A program made the position numbers and the translations under genes. Of a stretch of 64,000 nucleotides of DNA, positions 44,520 to 53,363 are shown in pieces. Below the pieces are notes generated by a model. That model was given only the letters and a program-made list of their open reading frames with translations. It ran no database searches and was not told the DNA's origin. The DNA is from Limnobacter sp. SAORIC-580 (GTDB taxonomy: Bacteria > Pseudomonadota > Gammaproteobacteria > Burkholderiales > Burkholderiaceae_B). Numbering within the stretch: position 1 is the stretch's first letter; each line of letters starts with the position of its first letter. The stretch is from the NCBI RefSeq assembly GCF_013004065.1, contig NZ_CP053084.1:2976001-3040000 (forward strand), read 5' to 3'.

Positions 44520-45870
44520 CTGCGCTTGAATTTAGTCGCCACCATCTAAGCAGACTTAAACCGGAAACTAGACTCAAAGCTGAAACCTGGGCAATGAAAA
44601 AACGACGAGAAACGGGGTGACATGCATTAATCAACACACAGGAAACAAGCTGGGCAATCAATGTGGCCCAAGCAGCACCAGAGACTCCATACACTGGAAT
44701 TAGCAAGTAGTTCAATCCAATATTAACGATCGCACCCAGCGCGGTTGATATCAATACAAATCGTTGCATTGACATAGCGACTAGCCAGCGACTACTTAGC
44801 AATCCTGAAAATACAAACAGTGAAGACCATATATGAATGCTCAATACCGGAGCTGCTTCAAGGTAATCGAGCCCGAATAGATATGAAACGATGTTTATCG
44901 AAAACATTGATACCGCGGCAGCGACCAGAAGTGACGTTACCGCAAAACCAAACAGCAGCATATCTGTAGCTCTATTGGCACGATCTGGATTACTCCGCAT
45001 TTCAAGTAAAATTCTCGGAAATACTGAACTGACAATAATGCTGGGTAAAACATACCAAATTTCAGTGAGTCGGACAGACGCAGAATATATACCCACGGCT
45101 TGCTGACCCAACATGGACGCCAACATAACCTGATCCGTCCGCATATAAAGCATCGTAGCCATCATGGCCACTGTTAATGGCCATGCCATTTTTAAAAGTC
45201 CAACAAAACTATCCCGCACAAAAGCTAGTTTTCTGACATCAAAATTTTTGACGAACAACACTGCAAATGCAACCGCAGTTAAGAAAGCCTCCAATACAAG
45301 TAGCCAGATAAAATACATCAACGGCAATGCCGTAACTACAAATACGATTCTTAATAGCACAATCAATGAAAATACAGCTCCTTCGAATATGACTAACTGC
45401 TTCGACTGCACTTTGGCCTCAAAGTAGAATCGAATCGTGTCTGCAAAACGAAATAAATTGATTGCGCTAAGGGATAAGACAGCGACCAAAATATTGTCTT
45501 CGTGGTCGTGTAGGAAAATCGCAATTACGATAGCAGCCAGTACCGAAACTACTCCTCCGATGAATTGGAGAACGAACGCACTTGTCAGTGTTTCACCGAT
45601 TTGATCTGGCTTATCAATTAACAATTGAACAACTACGCCCTGCAATCCAAGCGCAGCTAATACTGAGAATAAAGCGGTAAAGGCGATAGCATAGTTGTAC
45701 ACCCCAAACAATTCTGGCGCGAGGTAACGGGCCAACCACAGCGTAACAACGAATGAGACGCCCAACCTGAAAACACGATCGAATGCCAACCAGCTGAGGT
45801 TGCGCAATGCAGCCATCAAATTCGGGCGCTCAGACAAACCTGTTAGTGTTTGCTTAATTTTTCCAAACAT
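44488..45870 (-). CDS. Wzx-like flippase (second in window)
   Basis: Integral membrane protein (460 residues, about fourteen helices) of the polysaccharide-transporter MOP group, which translocates lipid-linked sugars across the inner membrane. Seen: RNLSWLAFDRVFRLGVSFVV, LARYLAPELFGVYNYAIAFT, YSASVRLTEIWYVLPSIIVS and SGAAWATLIAQLVSCVLINA. A frame reaches 45942, but the ATG at 45870 gives the usual N-terminus and a 17-base overlap with the upstream GT2 gene. It is unlike the flippase at 17505-18776. Confidence 0.87.
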   Translation of the reverse strand: MFGKIKQTLTGLSERPNLMAALRNLSWLAFDRVFRLGVSFVVTLWLARYLAPELFGVYNYAIAFTALFSVLAALGLQGVVVQLLIDKPDQIGETLTSAFVLQFIGGVVSVLAAIVIAIFLHDHEDNILVAVLSLSAINLFRFADTIRFYFEAKVQSKQLVIFEGAVFSLIVLLRIVFVVTALPLMYFIWLLVLEAFLTAVAFAVLFVKNFDVRKLAFVRDSFVGLLKMAWPLTVAMMATMLYMRTDQVMLASMLGQQAVGIYSASVRLTEIWYVLPSIIVSSVFPRILLEMRSNPDRANRATDMLLFGFAVTSLLVAAAVSMFSINIVSYLFGLDYLEAAPVLSIHIWSSLFVFSGLLSSRWLVAMSMQRFVLISTALGAIVNIGLNYLLIPVYGVSGAAWATLIAQLVSCVLINACHPVSRRFFIAQVSALSLVSGLSLLRWWRLNSSAANSLGGKNSE

Positions 45871-46684
45871 TGCGCACTGCCTTAGGGTTACGATTTGCGC
45901 GCAGATACTTAAGGAATGTGGGCAACAAGCCCAACCTTGCATAAGAATACAAACGAATTAGCTGATGCCTGAACGGTGCGTTTTCATGGACGATATTGCC
46001 GACAACCCGATTGCGCTCAAGCGCCATCGCTTCGCTATTCGCACCGCTGACGGAATCGGGTCGAAGCCTGAAACCCGCGACAGGTGCGCCGATGAGAATA
46101 CGACCCTGCTGAGGACATGCCATTAACTGACGAATCAGCTCATATTCGAATGCATACTTGTTCTGCTCAGAGAATTGACCAAACTTGGCCCAAGCCTCTT
46201 TTTTGAAGAATAGGCTTCCCGTAAAACAATTGCTATGCCCACGGTAGCCAAAGGGAGGTTGAGGAATCCACGGCAACAAGTAACGCATGGTTTCTCCGTT
46301 TTCAGCCAACATGGCGCATCCGCCAATAACAAACTGAAGACCGTTTTTCATTAACGTTTCAGCCACCCGAGACAACGCGTTTTCGCACAAGTATCGATCG
46401 TCGGAATTAAGCCAGCACAAAATATCGCCAGTTGTCTTAGAGAATCCAATATTCAGGGCGTTTACTAAACCTTTGTCACTCCTTGAGACAATTTTTATTC
46501 GAGGGTCTCCAATAGATTCAAGATATTCCAATGTGCCATCGGTTGAGCCCCCGTCGCACACAAGTAATTCATAGTTGTTGTGTGTCTGGGCCAGCAAACT
46601 TGCAATACATTCTTTGATGTAACGCATGCTGTTCCAAGTAGGCATCACAATGCTGACCAGGTAATTGCCACTTGGCATCTTCAT
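45854..46684 (-). CDS. family 2 glycosyltransferase
   Basis: GT-A fold glycosyltransferase (276 residues): VSIVMPTWNSMRYIKECIAS, YELLVCDGGSTDGTLEYLE, KGLVNALNIGFSKTTGDILC and the DXD-type LNSDDRYLC. FGYRGHSNCFTGSLFFKKEA in the middle fits WcaA/WcaE-like enzymes. Lies between the HlpA-type transferase (four-base gap) and the flippase, in one minus-strand unit. Confidence 0.87.
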   Translation of the reverse strand: MKMPSGNYLVSIVMPTWNSMRYIKECIASLLAQTHNNYELLVCDGGSTDGTLEYLESIGDPRIKIVSRSDKGLVNALNIGFSKTTGDILCWLNSDDRYLCENALSRVAETLMKNGLQFVIGGCAMLAENGETMRYLLPWIPQPPFGYRGHSNCFTGSLFFKKEAWAKFGQFSEQNKYAFEYELIRQLMACPQQGRILIGAPVAGFRLRPDSVSGANSEAMALERNRVVGNIVHENAPFRHQLIRLYSYARLGLLPTFLKYLRANRNPKAVRNVWKN

Positions 46685-46688
46685 TTCC

Positions 46689-47648
46689 TCACGCAGCTCG
46701 AAGCTTGTTCGATATTTTCTTCAATTGGCCAAAAAACTTGGGGAACCGCCGGAGAGAAAGCCTGATCCATGTGAGTACTGAAATTCCCAATACGCGCTTG
46801 GACATGTGTTCATAATACTGAACGTTGTCGGTCACAGCAGCGGGCTCAAGGCCTGTGTTTATTTGCGATGCCACCTGTAACCGTTTTATATATTCCGGAT
46901 CGCCTCCAGAGGTGTGCGTTGCATCGATGCCGAACCCAATATTACGAACAAGATTGTGGGCGGGTGTAACGCACAGCGCTTGGTTTTCCCAATGCGCATA
47001 GGTCCACTGATGATCCCAGGTTGAAATCTGATTCTTGTGGGCCAGGTCGAAAACAAGCTTCCAGTACGCGGCGTGAAGCCCTTTTCGGGGCATACATTTC
47101 AGCAAACTTTGCCCTGTTTTGGTAGCGGGCCAACTGGACATGTTGACATCGTACTGCTGCCAAGCCCTTCGCCAACTGGCCCACCCCCACACAAAAAACA
47201 CTTTTGAGAAAAAATAGCTTTCTGGGTGTTGGTACCAGGGTTCTACCAGGTTGTTGCCAACAACCGAGAATACGCGCTCGTCGTGTTTGTAGCGCTCGAG
47301 CATGGTGTCGCAGTAGCTGAAAAAAGCGGGGGAAGGCAGTACGTCGTCCTCAAGCACAATACCCTGCTCTTCCTTGCTGAAAAACCAGTCGATTGCACTT
47401 GAAACGGCATTTCGGCAACCCAGGTTTTCAGTTAAAAACCGGGTATGCACTTCGCAAGGCCAGTCAACCTGCTTGAAAACCTCGCGCACCTTGGCTGTTG
47501 TCTCCTCATCCTGCGACCGACCAGGCCGCGGACCGTCCGCCGCAACATACAGGCGCGGGGGGCGAGCATTGCGCACAGCCTGAAATACTTGTTCAGTCAC
47601 ATCGGGCCGGTTAAATACCAGCATAAGGACTGCATTTTGAGTTGTCAT
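46689..47648 (-). CDS. GT2-like nucleotide-diphospho-sugar transferase (HlpA-type)
   Basis: Paralogue (319 residues) of the protein at 41054-42010: AVLMLVFNRPDVTEQVFQAV, LYVAADGPRPGRS, NLGCRNAVSSAIDWFF, GIVLEDDVLPSPAFF, WGWASWRRAWQQYDVNM and STWDHQWTY. The frame opens with TTG at 47696, but the ATG at 47648 aligns with the start of the paralogue. First gene of the minus-strand unit with GT2 and flippase. Confidence 0.83.
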   Translation of the reverse strand: MTTQNAVLMLVFNRPDVTEQVFQAVRNARPPRLYVAADGPRPGRSQDEETTAKVREVFKQVDWPCEVHTRFLTENLGCRNAVSSAIDWFFSKEEQGIVLEDDVLPSPAFFSYCDTMLERYKHDERVFSVVGNNLVEPWYQHPESYFFSKVFFVWGWASWRRAWQQYDVNMSSWPATKTGQSLLKCMPRKGLHAAYWKLVFDLAHKNQISTWDHQWTYAHWENQALCVTPAHNLVRNIGFGIDATHTSGGDPEYIKRLQVASQINTGLEPAAVTDNVQYYEHMSKRVLGISVLTWIRLSLRRFPKFFGQLKKISNKLRAA

Positions 47649-47791
47649 GGAATGAGCGGGTAATTTAGAAAGCCTGTTGATTTTACTTTGATTCAATGTA
47701 ACGCTGCTGCGCCCGTTTTGGTTTCAATAGAAGTGAAGTGAATTATCATCGAGTGATTTACCGAATACGCCCATTTTGATCAAAGGTTAAT

Positions 47792-49693
47792 TTGAGATCT
47801 GAACGTTTAATCGGCCTACCCCGGTGGGCAAAACAAATGCTGGTGATGTCCGTGGACATTGCCATGGGCATTGCTGCCACGTGGCTGGCCTTTAGCCTGC
47901 GCATTGATGGCATGCACGTGCCCAGCGGCAATGAATGGATCCCTTACTGGTTTGGTCCATTGTTGGCCTTGCCCATATTTATTCATTTTGGCCTGTACCG
48001 TGCCATATTCCGTTACACCGACCTGGCTGCTATCAAGCAAATCGTGAAGGCAGTGGCCGTATATGCTGCCCTTTACACAGCGGTTGTGTTGGCTTTTTAC
48101 ATACCCCCCAACCCCCGCTCTATTGGTGTTCTGCAACCTTTTATCCTGAGTGCTTTTATTGTTGGCGTGCGCATGTTTGCCCGGTTTTGGCTGCTTTCAA
48201 GCACCATCGACCCTAGGCTGAGGGTACTGCGCCGCCGCTTGCTGATCGTGGGTGCAGGCCATGAGGCAGTGCAACTAGCCAATGCACTTAGAAGTTCGCC
48301 CGAGTACATTCAAATTGGCTTTGTAAGCGATGACCAACAGCTGGTAGGGCGCAATATGGCTGGCCACCGGGTGTTTGCTTTGAATGAGCTGCGCCGGGTG
48401 ATTGAAAACTATGAGGTTTCAGACCTGGTGATTGCCTTGGAAAGTGGCGCACAAGGTGCTCGCCGTCAAATTATTGAAGAATGCAAGGGTTTGCCCGTGC
48501 ACATTCAAACCGCCGGCTTAACGCTAGACAGTGAACATTCTTCCATTCGGGAACTGGACATTGATGACCTGTTGGGTCGCGACCACGTGCCCGCGAATGT
48601 AGAGTTGCTGAATTTGAAAAACCACCAGAAGGTGGTGTTGGTAACCGGTGCAGGCGGAAGCATTGGATCGGAATTGTGCAGGCAAATTCTAGCAACTCGT
48701 CCTAGCCGCTTGGTTCTGTTTGAGAACAATGAATACGCGCTGTATGCCCTGCACCACGAGCTGCAACAAAAGGTGAATTCTTTTTACCGAGAGGTTCAGC
48801 TGTCGCCGGTATTGGGTGATGTGCGCGATGCTCACCGCTTGCGCGAGGTGTTCAAAGCAGTTAAACCCCAAACCGTGTACCACGCTGCAGCTTACAAACA
48901 CGTGCCACTGGTGGAGTTAAACCCGTTTGAGGGCATACGCAATAATTTCCTTGGAACCCGCCTGACTGCCCAAGTAGCCAATGAGTTGGGGGTGGAAGAC
49001 TTTGTACTGATTAGCACTGACAAGGCTGTACGCCCCACCAATATTATGGGGGCTAGTAAACGGCTTGCCGAATTGGCACTGCAAAGCCTGGCAAATGAGC
49101 CCGGTGTAACAACCCGATTCAGCATGGTGCGGTTTGGTAATGTACTGGGATCAAGCGGCTCGGTAGTACCCTTGTTTCGCCAGCAAATTGCGAAACTTGG
49201 GCCGGTTACCATTACCGACCCCGAAGTAACCCGGTTTTTCATGACCATTCCAGAAGCAGCACAATTGGTGATTCAGGCTGGCGCGATGGCCAAAGGTGGT
49301 GATGTGTTTGTGCTGGACATGGGCGAGCCGATACGGATTATCGATTTGGCAAAACGCATGATTACCTTGGCGGGCTATTCAGTGAAAGAACCTGACCAAC
49401 CCAACGGTGATATTGAAATTAAGGTGACTGGTTTGCGCCCCGGCGAAAAGCTTTATGAAGAGCTGCTGATTGGTAACGACCCGAAACCCACGGAGCACCC
49501 GCGCATTATGAAAGCCAATGAGAAAAGTATCAGCGTTCAGGAACTAGACCAGGAAGTTGAAGCACTGCAAAGTATTTTGCAGACGAGGAACGTGCCTGAG
49601 CTAAAGAACCTTTTGCTGCGCCTAGTTGATGGTTACCAGCCAGAAAATGAAACATTTGATGCTTTGGCCAACGCCGGCAAGCCCGCGGCCTGA
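47792..49693 (+). CDS. membrane nucleotide-sugar 4,6-dehydratase (CapD/WbpM/PglF type)
   Basis: Inner-membrane enzyme (633 residues) with about four N-terminal helices, then a CoA-binding-like Rossmann domain (RRLLIVGAGHEAVQLANAL) and a second SDR domain with VLVTGAGGSIGSELCRQIL, AAYKHVPLVELNP, ISTDKAVRPTNIMGASKR and RFGNVLGSSGSVVPLF. Relatives make UDP-4-keto-6-deoxy-GlcNAc from UDP-GlcNAc. The catalytic Tyr of normal SDRs is replaced by Met in MGASK, as usual for this family. TTG start with AAAGG before it. Convergent with the aminotransferase/acetyltransferase/PglC operon that would use its product. Confidence 0.92.
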   Translation: MRSERLIGLPRWAKQMLVMSVDIAMGIAATWLAFSLRIDGMHVPSGNEWIPYWFGPLLALPIFIHFGLYRAIFRYTDLAAIKQIVKAVAVYAALYTAVVLAFYIPPNPRSIGVLQPFILSAFIVGVRMFARFWLLSSTIDPRLRVLRRRLLIVGAGHEAVQLANALRSSPEYIQIGFVSDDQQLVGRNMAGHRVFALNELRRVIENYEVSDLVIALESGAQGARRQIIEECKGLPVHIQTAGLTLDSEHSSIRELDIDDLLGRDHVPANVELLNLKNHQKVVLVTGAGGSIGSELCRQILATRPSRLVLFENNEYALYALHHELQQKVNSFYREVQLSPVLGDVRDAHRLREVFKAVKPQTVYHAAAYKHVPLVELNPFEGIRNNFLGTRLTAQVANELGVEDFVLISTDKAVRPTNIMGASKRLAELALQSLANEPGVTTRFSMVRFGNVLGSSGSVVPLFRQQIAKLGPVTITDPEVTRFFMTIPEAAQLVIQAGAMAKGGDVFVLDMGEPIRIIDLAKRMITLAGYSVKEPDQPNGDIEIKVTGLRPGEKLYEELLIGNDPKPTEHPRIMKANEKSISVQELDQEVEALQSILQTRNVPELKNLLLRLVDGYQPENETFDALANAGKPAA

Positions 49694-49697
49694 AACG

Positions 49698-50291
49698 CTA
49701 CTTCAAGATTGCAAGAAAGGTGCGGGCAATAATTTGAATGTCCAGCCACAGGCTTTGCTGCTGAACGTACTGCACGCAGTAAGCCAGTTTGGCCGGCATT
49801 ACTTCCTCGATGTAAGTTTTTTCCGGGTTGCTGCTTTTACCCAGTAACTCGCTTTCACTTCGATATTCAATACTTGCCAAATCGGTAATGCCAGGCCGCA
49901 CGGAAAGCACAATGCTTTTTGTGGGCTCGGGGTACAAGGCAACATACTTGGGCACTTCTGGACGGGGCCCCACCAGGCTCATGGTGCCTTGAAGCACATC
50001 GATCAGCTGCGGCAGCTCATCAATTTTGTAGTGCCGCAGAAAGGCCCCTACTTTGGTGATGCGTGCGTCTTGCCCCACTGTAATTTGCATGGCTGTACCG
50101 GGTTGCGCCACGGTCATGGTGCGAAACTTGTGAATGCGAAAGGGCTTGCCACGCAGGCCAATGCGCTCTTGCCGGAAGAATACCGGGCCCGTTGAATCGC
50201 GTTTAATCAACACCGCAATAAGGACCAGCAACGGGCTCAGCAATAGCAAGCCTGTGAATGCAAGCACGACATCAAACAAACGTTTTATCAC
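49698..50291 (-). CDS. PglC-type phosphoglycosyl transferase
   Basis: Small monotopic phosphoglycosyl transferase (197 residues) of the bacterial sugar transferase family, which starts a lipid-linked glycan by moving a phospho-sugar to undecaprenyl phosphate. Seen: one N-terminal re-entrant helix (RLFDVVLAFTGLLLLSPLLV), FFRQERIGLRGKPFRIHKFR, the catalytic DELPQLIDVLQGTMSLVGPR and RPGITDLASIEYR. The small size without extra helices is like PglC rather than WcaJ. GTG start, eight bases after the aminotransferase stop. Confidence 0.93.
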   Translation of the reverse strand: MIKRLFDVVLAFTGLLLLSPLLVLIAVLIKRDSTGPVFFRQERIGLRGKPFRIHKFRTMTVAQPGTAMQITVGQDARITKVGAFLRHYKIDELPQLIDVLQGTMSLVGPRPEVPKYVALYPEPTKSIVLSVRPGITDLASIEYRSESELLGKSSNPEKTYIEEVMPAKLAYCVQYVQQQSLWLDIQIIARTFLAILK

Positions 50292-50299
50292 GAGTTTAC

Positions 50300-51487
50300 T
50301 CAGGCCAAAATGGATTGAACTGTATTGATAACACGATCAATTTCAGTCTGTGTCATTTTTGAGTACAGGGGAATCGACACCATGCGCTCATACGCTTTTT
50401 GGCTGACCGGGAAATTTTCAGTTTTCAGTTGATAAGTATCTCGCCAATAAGGCTGTAGATGAAGCGGTATGTAATGCACACTGCAACCAATGCCCTGCGC
50501 GTACAACGCTTCAACAAACTGATCGCGCGTGAGTGGGCATTGATCACTTAAACGCAGCACATACAGGTGCCACGAATGCAAGCCGTGGGCAGCCGCACCC
50601 TGGGGCAAAACAACTGGTAAATTTTCAAAGGCTGAATTGTATTGATCAACTATGGCTTGGCGTTTAGCCCGGAAAAGTTCTGCTTTTTTCAGTTGATGAA
50701 TACCCATGGCCGAGGCGAGATCTGTGAGGTTGTATTTGAAGCCGGGGGCGACTACTTCGTAATACCAACTGGGCGCCTTGGAGGTGAAACGATCAAATAC
50801 ATCGCGATTAATGCCATGCAAGCGCATGGTTTTGCAGCGCTTGATGATTTCGGGATTGCGAGAGACCACCATACCACCTTCACCAGTGGTGATGGTTTTG
50901 TTGGCATAGAAACTGAATACTGCTGCATCAGTTTGCAGGTTGCCCACGGCGACACTATCAACCACACAAGGTAAGGCGTGTGCTGCGTCTTCGACTATCT
51001 TCAAACCATGTTCTTGAGCGATCGCAACGATGGCCGACATATCGGCAGCCAGCCCCGCGAAGTGAACTGGGATGATGGCCTTTGTTTTGGCGGTAATGAC
51101 AGCACGAACCAACGCAGGATCGATATTCAAACTGCCCGGCAGTACATCGACAAAAACAGGATCGGCACCCAGGTAACGCACCACTTCGGCAGTGGCGGTA
51201 AAGGTGTGGGTGGGCACAATAACCTCATCGCCCTGGCCGATGCCAATCGCTTCCAGCGCAAGGTGCAAACCCGCAGTCGCTGAGTTAACAGCAATGGCCT
51301 GCACTGGCTTATTACCCGAAGCCACACCGCCGCCTGCTGCGTTTAGCATGGCTTCGAAATCAGTTTCAAATTGCCGGGTTTTGGGGCCTGTAGTCAACCA
51401 GCCCGAGCGCAGGCAATTGACCACTTCCTGAATTTCTTCCTCGCCAATTTCTGGCAAAGCAAATGGCAAAAATGGTTGAGTGCTCAT
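50300..51487 (-). CDS. DegT/DnrJ/EryC1-family sugar aminotransferase
   Basis: PLP-dependent aminotransferase (395 residues), likely acting at C4 of the 4-keto sugar from the dehydratase at 47792-49693 (PglE-like). Seen: LPEIGEEEIQEVVNCLRSGWL, VIVPTHTFTATAEVV, VEDAAHALPC and the PLP lysine in FSFYANKTITTGEGGMVV, followed by LHGINRD and YNLTDLASAMGIHQLKK. Its ATG overlaps the upstream GNAT gene stop (ATGA). Confidence 0.93.
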   Translation of the reverse strand: MSTQPFLPFALPEIGEEEIQEVVNCLRSGWLTTGPKTRQFETDFEAMLNAAGGGVASGNKPVQAIAVNSATAGLHLALEAIGIGQGDEVIVPTHTFTATAEVVRYLGADPVFVDVLPGSLNIDPALVRAVITAKTKAIIPVHFAGLAADMSAIVAIAQEHGLKIVEDAAHALPCVVDSVAVGNLQTDAAVFSFYANKTITTGEGGMVVSRNPEIIKRCKTMRLHGINRDVFDRFTSKAPSWYYEVVAPGFKYNLTDLASAMGIHQLKKAELFRAKRQAIVDQYNSAFENLPVVLPQGAAAHGLHSWHLYVLRLSDQCPLTRDQFVEALYAQGIGCSVHYIPLHLQPYWRDTYQLKTENFPVSQKAYERMVSIPLYSKMTQTEIDRVINTVQSILA

Positions 51488-52116
51488 GCGTTTAACTTGA
51501 TCAAATATCGGTTGAGTATACGGCCATGCGGTCGCTTGCAGGTACCTGCAAGCTTAAACCCAAGCTTTGTATAAAAGTGATTGGCCTTGGTATTGTCGCT
51601 TTGGTCGGTTGTTAAGTACACGGCTGTTGCACCGGCAGTTTGTGCGTGGGCAAGAAATGCGGAAACCAGTTGCTGACCTATTTGCTGCCCCTGCGCTGTG
51701 GGCTTTACACCCAGGCTGCTGAGCAAGGCCGCATTGGGTTGATCGGGCAAAGACTCGCCCCTGTAAAACAAAGCTGACCAAAGTTTGACAAACACCAGAC
51801 CAGGCTTTTTTAACAAGGGCCACAAAGAGGCCAAGGCAAATGCAAGCCAACGCTGCCTGAGCAATTGAGAAAAAAAACCCTGGGGTTGGGTTGTACCCAC
51901 TACGAAACCGATTACTTGGGAAGGCTTGGCCTTTGAGCACGCCACCAATGAAATGCCAGTGGGGTGGTTTAAGAACCCGCTGTACAAAAGACGCAGAAAA
52001 CGGGGACCCATGAGTGTGAGAAAGAAACCGGGGAAAGCCTGAATGTGTACCTGAACAATTTGAGCAATGTCGTTGGCTTGCGCGGGGCGAATTTGGATGG
52101 GCTCTAGCTTTGTCAT
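51484..52116 (-). CDS. GNAT-family N-acetyltransferase
   Basis: Acetyl-CoA-dependent N-acetyltransferase (210 residues). Seen: IQIRPAQANDIAQIVQVHIQ at the start, the acetyl-CoA loop LGVKPTAQGQQIGQQLVSAF and ATAVYLTTDQSDNTKANHFY with the tail KLGFKLAG. The longer frame begins at 52167, but the ATG at 52116 overlaps the stop of the glycosyltransferase gene (ATGA). Between aminotransferase and WbuB-like genes it most likely acetylates the 4-amino group of the sugar; PglD, which does this elsewhere, has a different (hexapeptide) fold. Confidence 0.87.
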   Translation of the reverse strand: MTKLEPIQIRPAQANDIAQIVQVHIQAFPGFFLTLMGPRFLRLLYSGFLNHPTGISLVACSKAKPSQVIGFVVGTTQPQGFFSQLLRQRWLAFALASLWPLLKKPGLVFVKLWSALFYRGESLPDQPNAALLSSLGVKPTAQGQQIGQQLVSAFLAHAQTAGATAVYLTTDQSDNTKANHFYTKLGFKLAGTCKRPHGRILNRYLIKLNA

Positions 52117-53363
52117 GGCTTGTGCCCTTGCAGTGTTTGTTGAAAAAATTCGGCATACTGCGCGCACACTTGGGTTCGACTGTAACGCTGCTCCAGAAAC
52201 TGCCGGCCCTTTGCACCAAGCTCAAGCGCGTTTTGCGGGCTGGCAAGAAGTTGCTCTACGGCGTGCAACAGGGCTTGTGGGTTACCGGGCTCTGCGACCA
52301 AACCACAGCCAGCCTGTTGCACCAGGATACCGGTTTCACTATTGGCGTCGACACTAGCCACAACGGGTTTTGCAGCGGCCATATAACCAAGCACCTTGCT
52401 GGGCACCGAGAACGTTCCCTTACGGGGCAACAAACTAACCATGGAAATGCTTGCGCAGTTTTGTACAGCGGGCAAAAGCTCCCTGGGCTGAAAAGGGAGA
52501 AAGTGCACATTGGGCAAACCTTGCGCCAAGTGTTGCAAGGTGGGCAACAAGGGGCCTTCCCCGACAAAAAGCCAATGAATTGTTTTGCTTGAGTTGTGTT
52601 CTGAAGCAAGCTTCGCAGCATGTAAAACAACTTGCGCGCCCGACACATGACCAATCGTTCCAGCATATAAAACTACTGGGGCGTGGGCTGGAATGTTTGC
52701 CATGTCGCGAATCAACTGCCCCTTTTCAGGCTGGGGTTTTATTTCGTCGATGTCGATCCAGTTGGGAATAACCTCAACTGCGCCTCGCGCACCGTGCTGC
52801 TCGACATGATTTTTGAAACCCTGACAAATAACTGCCAAACCGTCTGCCCTTCGATAAGCAGTTTGTTCAATCCATTTCAAGGCGTTGATCACTGGTTTGC
52901 TTTTGATTAAACCCAAATCAACCAATACATCGGGGTGTAAATCCTGAACATTGAAAATCAGTTTGAAGCCGCGTAATTTGGCCAACAGTGCAAGCGTGGC
53001 ACCAAGCGGCAACGGCTGCAACACGGCAAATACCAAGGCTGGCTTTTTGCAAGTGAGCAGATACAAAAAACTGCTGCCAACGAAGCTCAGGAAATTAAGT
53101 GCACGGCTTAGAAAACTGCGCGTTTCAGAGGTATACAGCCACAAGCGGGTAACACGAACCGGGCCCAAGGTTTCACGCAAAATTCGTTGCTTGACATACG
53201 GTGCCTGTACCTTGCCACTGGGGTGATTGGGAAAGCCGGTAACTACTTCAACGTCCCAACCCTGAGCGGCCAAATTCTCAGCGAGCTCTTTGAGCATGTA
53301 ACCCATGGGTGCATGCTCGGGCGGAAACCATTGGCTTAAAAACAGCACTGAACGCGAATTCAT
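52113..53363 (-). CDS. WbuB/WcaI-like glycosyltransferase (GT4)
   Basis: GT-B fold glycosyltransferase (416 residues). The N-terminus VLFLSQWFPPEHAPMGYMLK and VVTGFPNHPSGKV are typical of WbuB/WcaI. Middle: FNVQDLHPDVLVDLGLI. C-terminal domain: VVLYAGTIGHVSGAQVVLHA, FVGEGPLLPTLQ, SKVLGYMAAAKPVVASV. It probably adds the second sugar after the PglC-type step. Four-base overlaps with both neighbours show operon coupling. Confidence 0.9.
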   Translation of the reverse strand: MNSRSVLFLSQWFPPEHAPMGYMLKELAENLAAQGWDVEVVTGFPNHPSGKVQAPYVKQRILRETLGPVRVTRLWLYTSETRSFLSRALNFLSFVGSSFLYLLTCKKPALVFAVLQPLPLGATLALLAKLRGFKLIFNVQDLHPDVLVDLGLIKSKPVINALKWIEQTAYRRADGLAVICQGFKNHVEQHGARGAVEVIPNWIDIDEIKPQPEKGQLIRDMANIPAHAPVVLYAGTIGHVSGAQVVLHAAKLASEHNSSKTIHWLFVGEGPLLPTLQHLAQGLPNVHFLPFQPRELLPAVQNCASISMVSLLPRKGTFSVPSKVLGYMAAAKPVVASVDANSETGILVQQAGCGLVAEPGNPQALLHAVEQLLASPQNALELGAKGRQFLEQRYSRTQVCAQYAEFFQQTLQGHKP

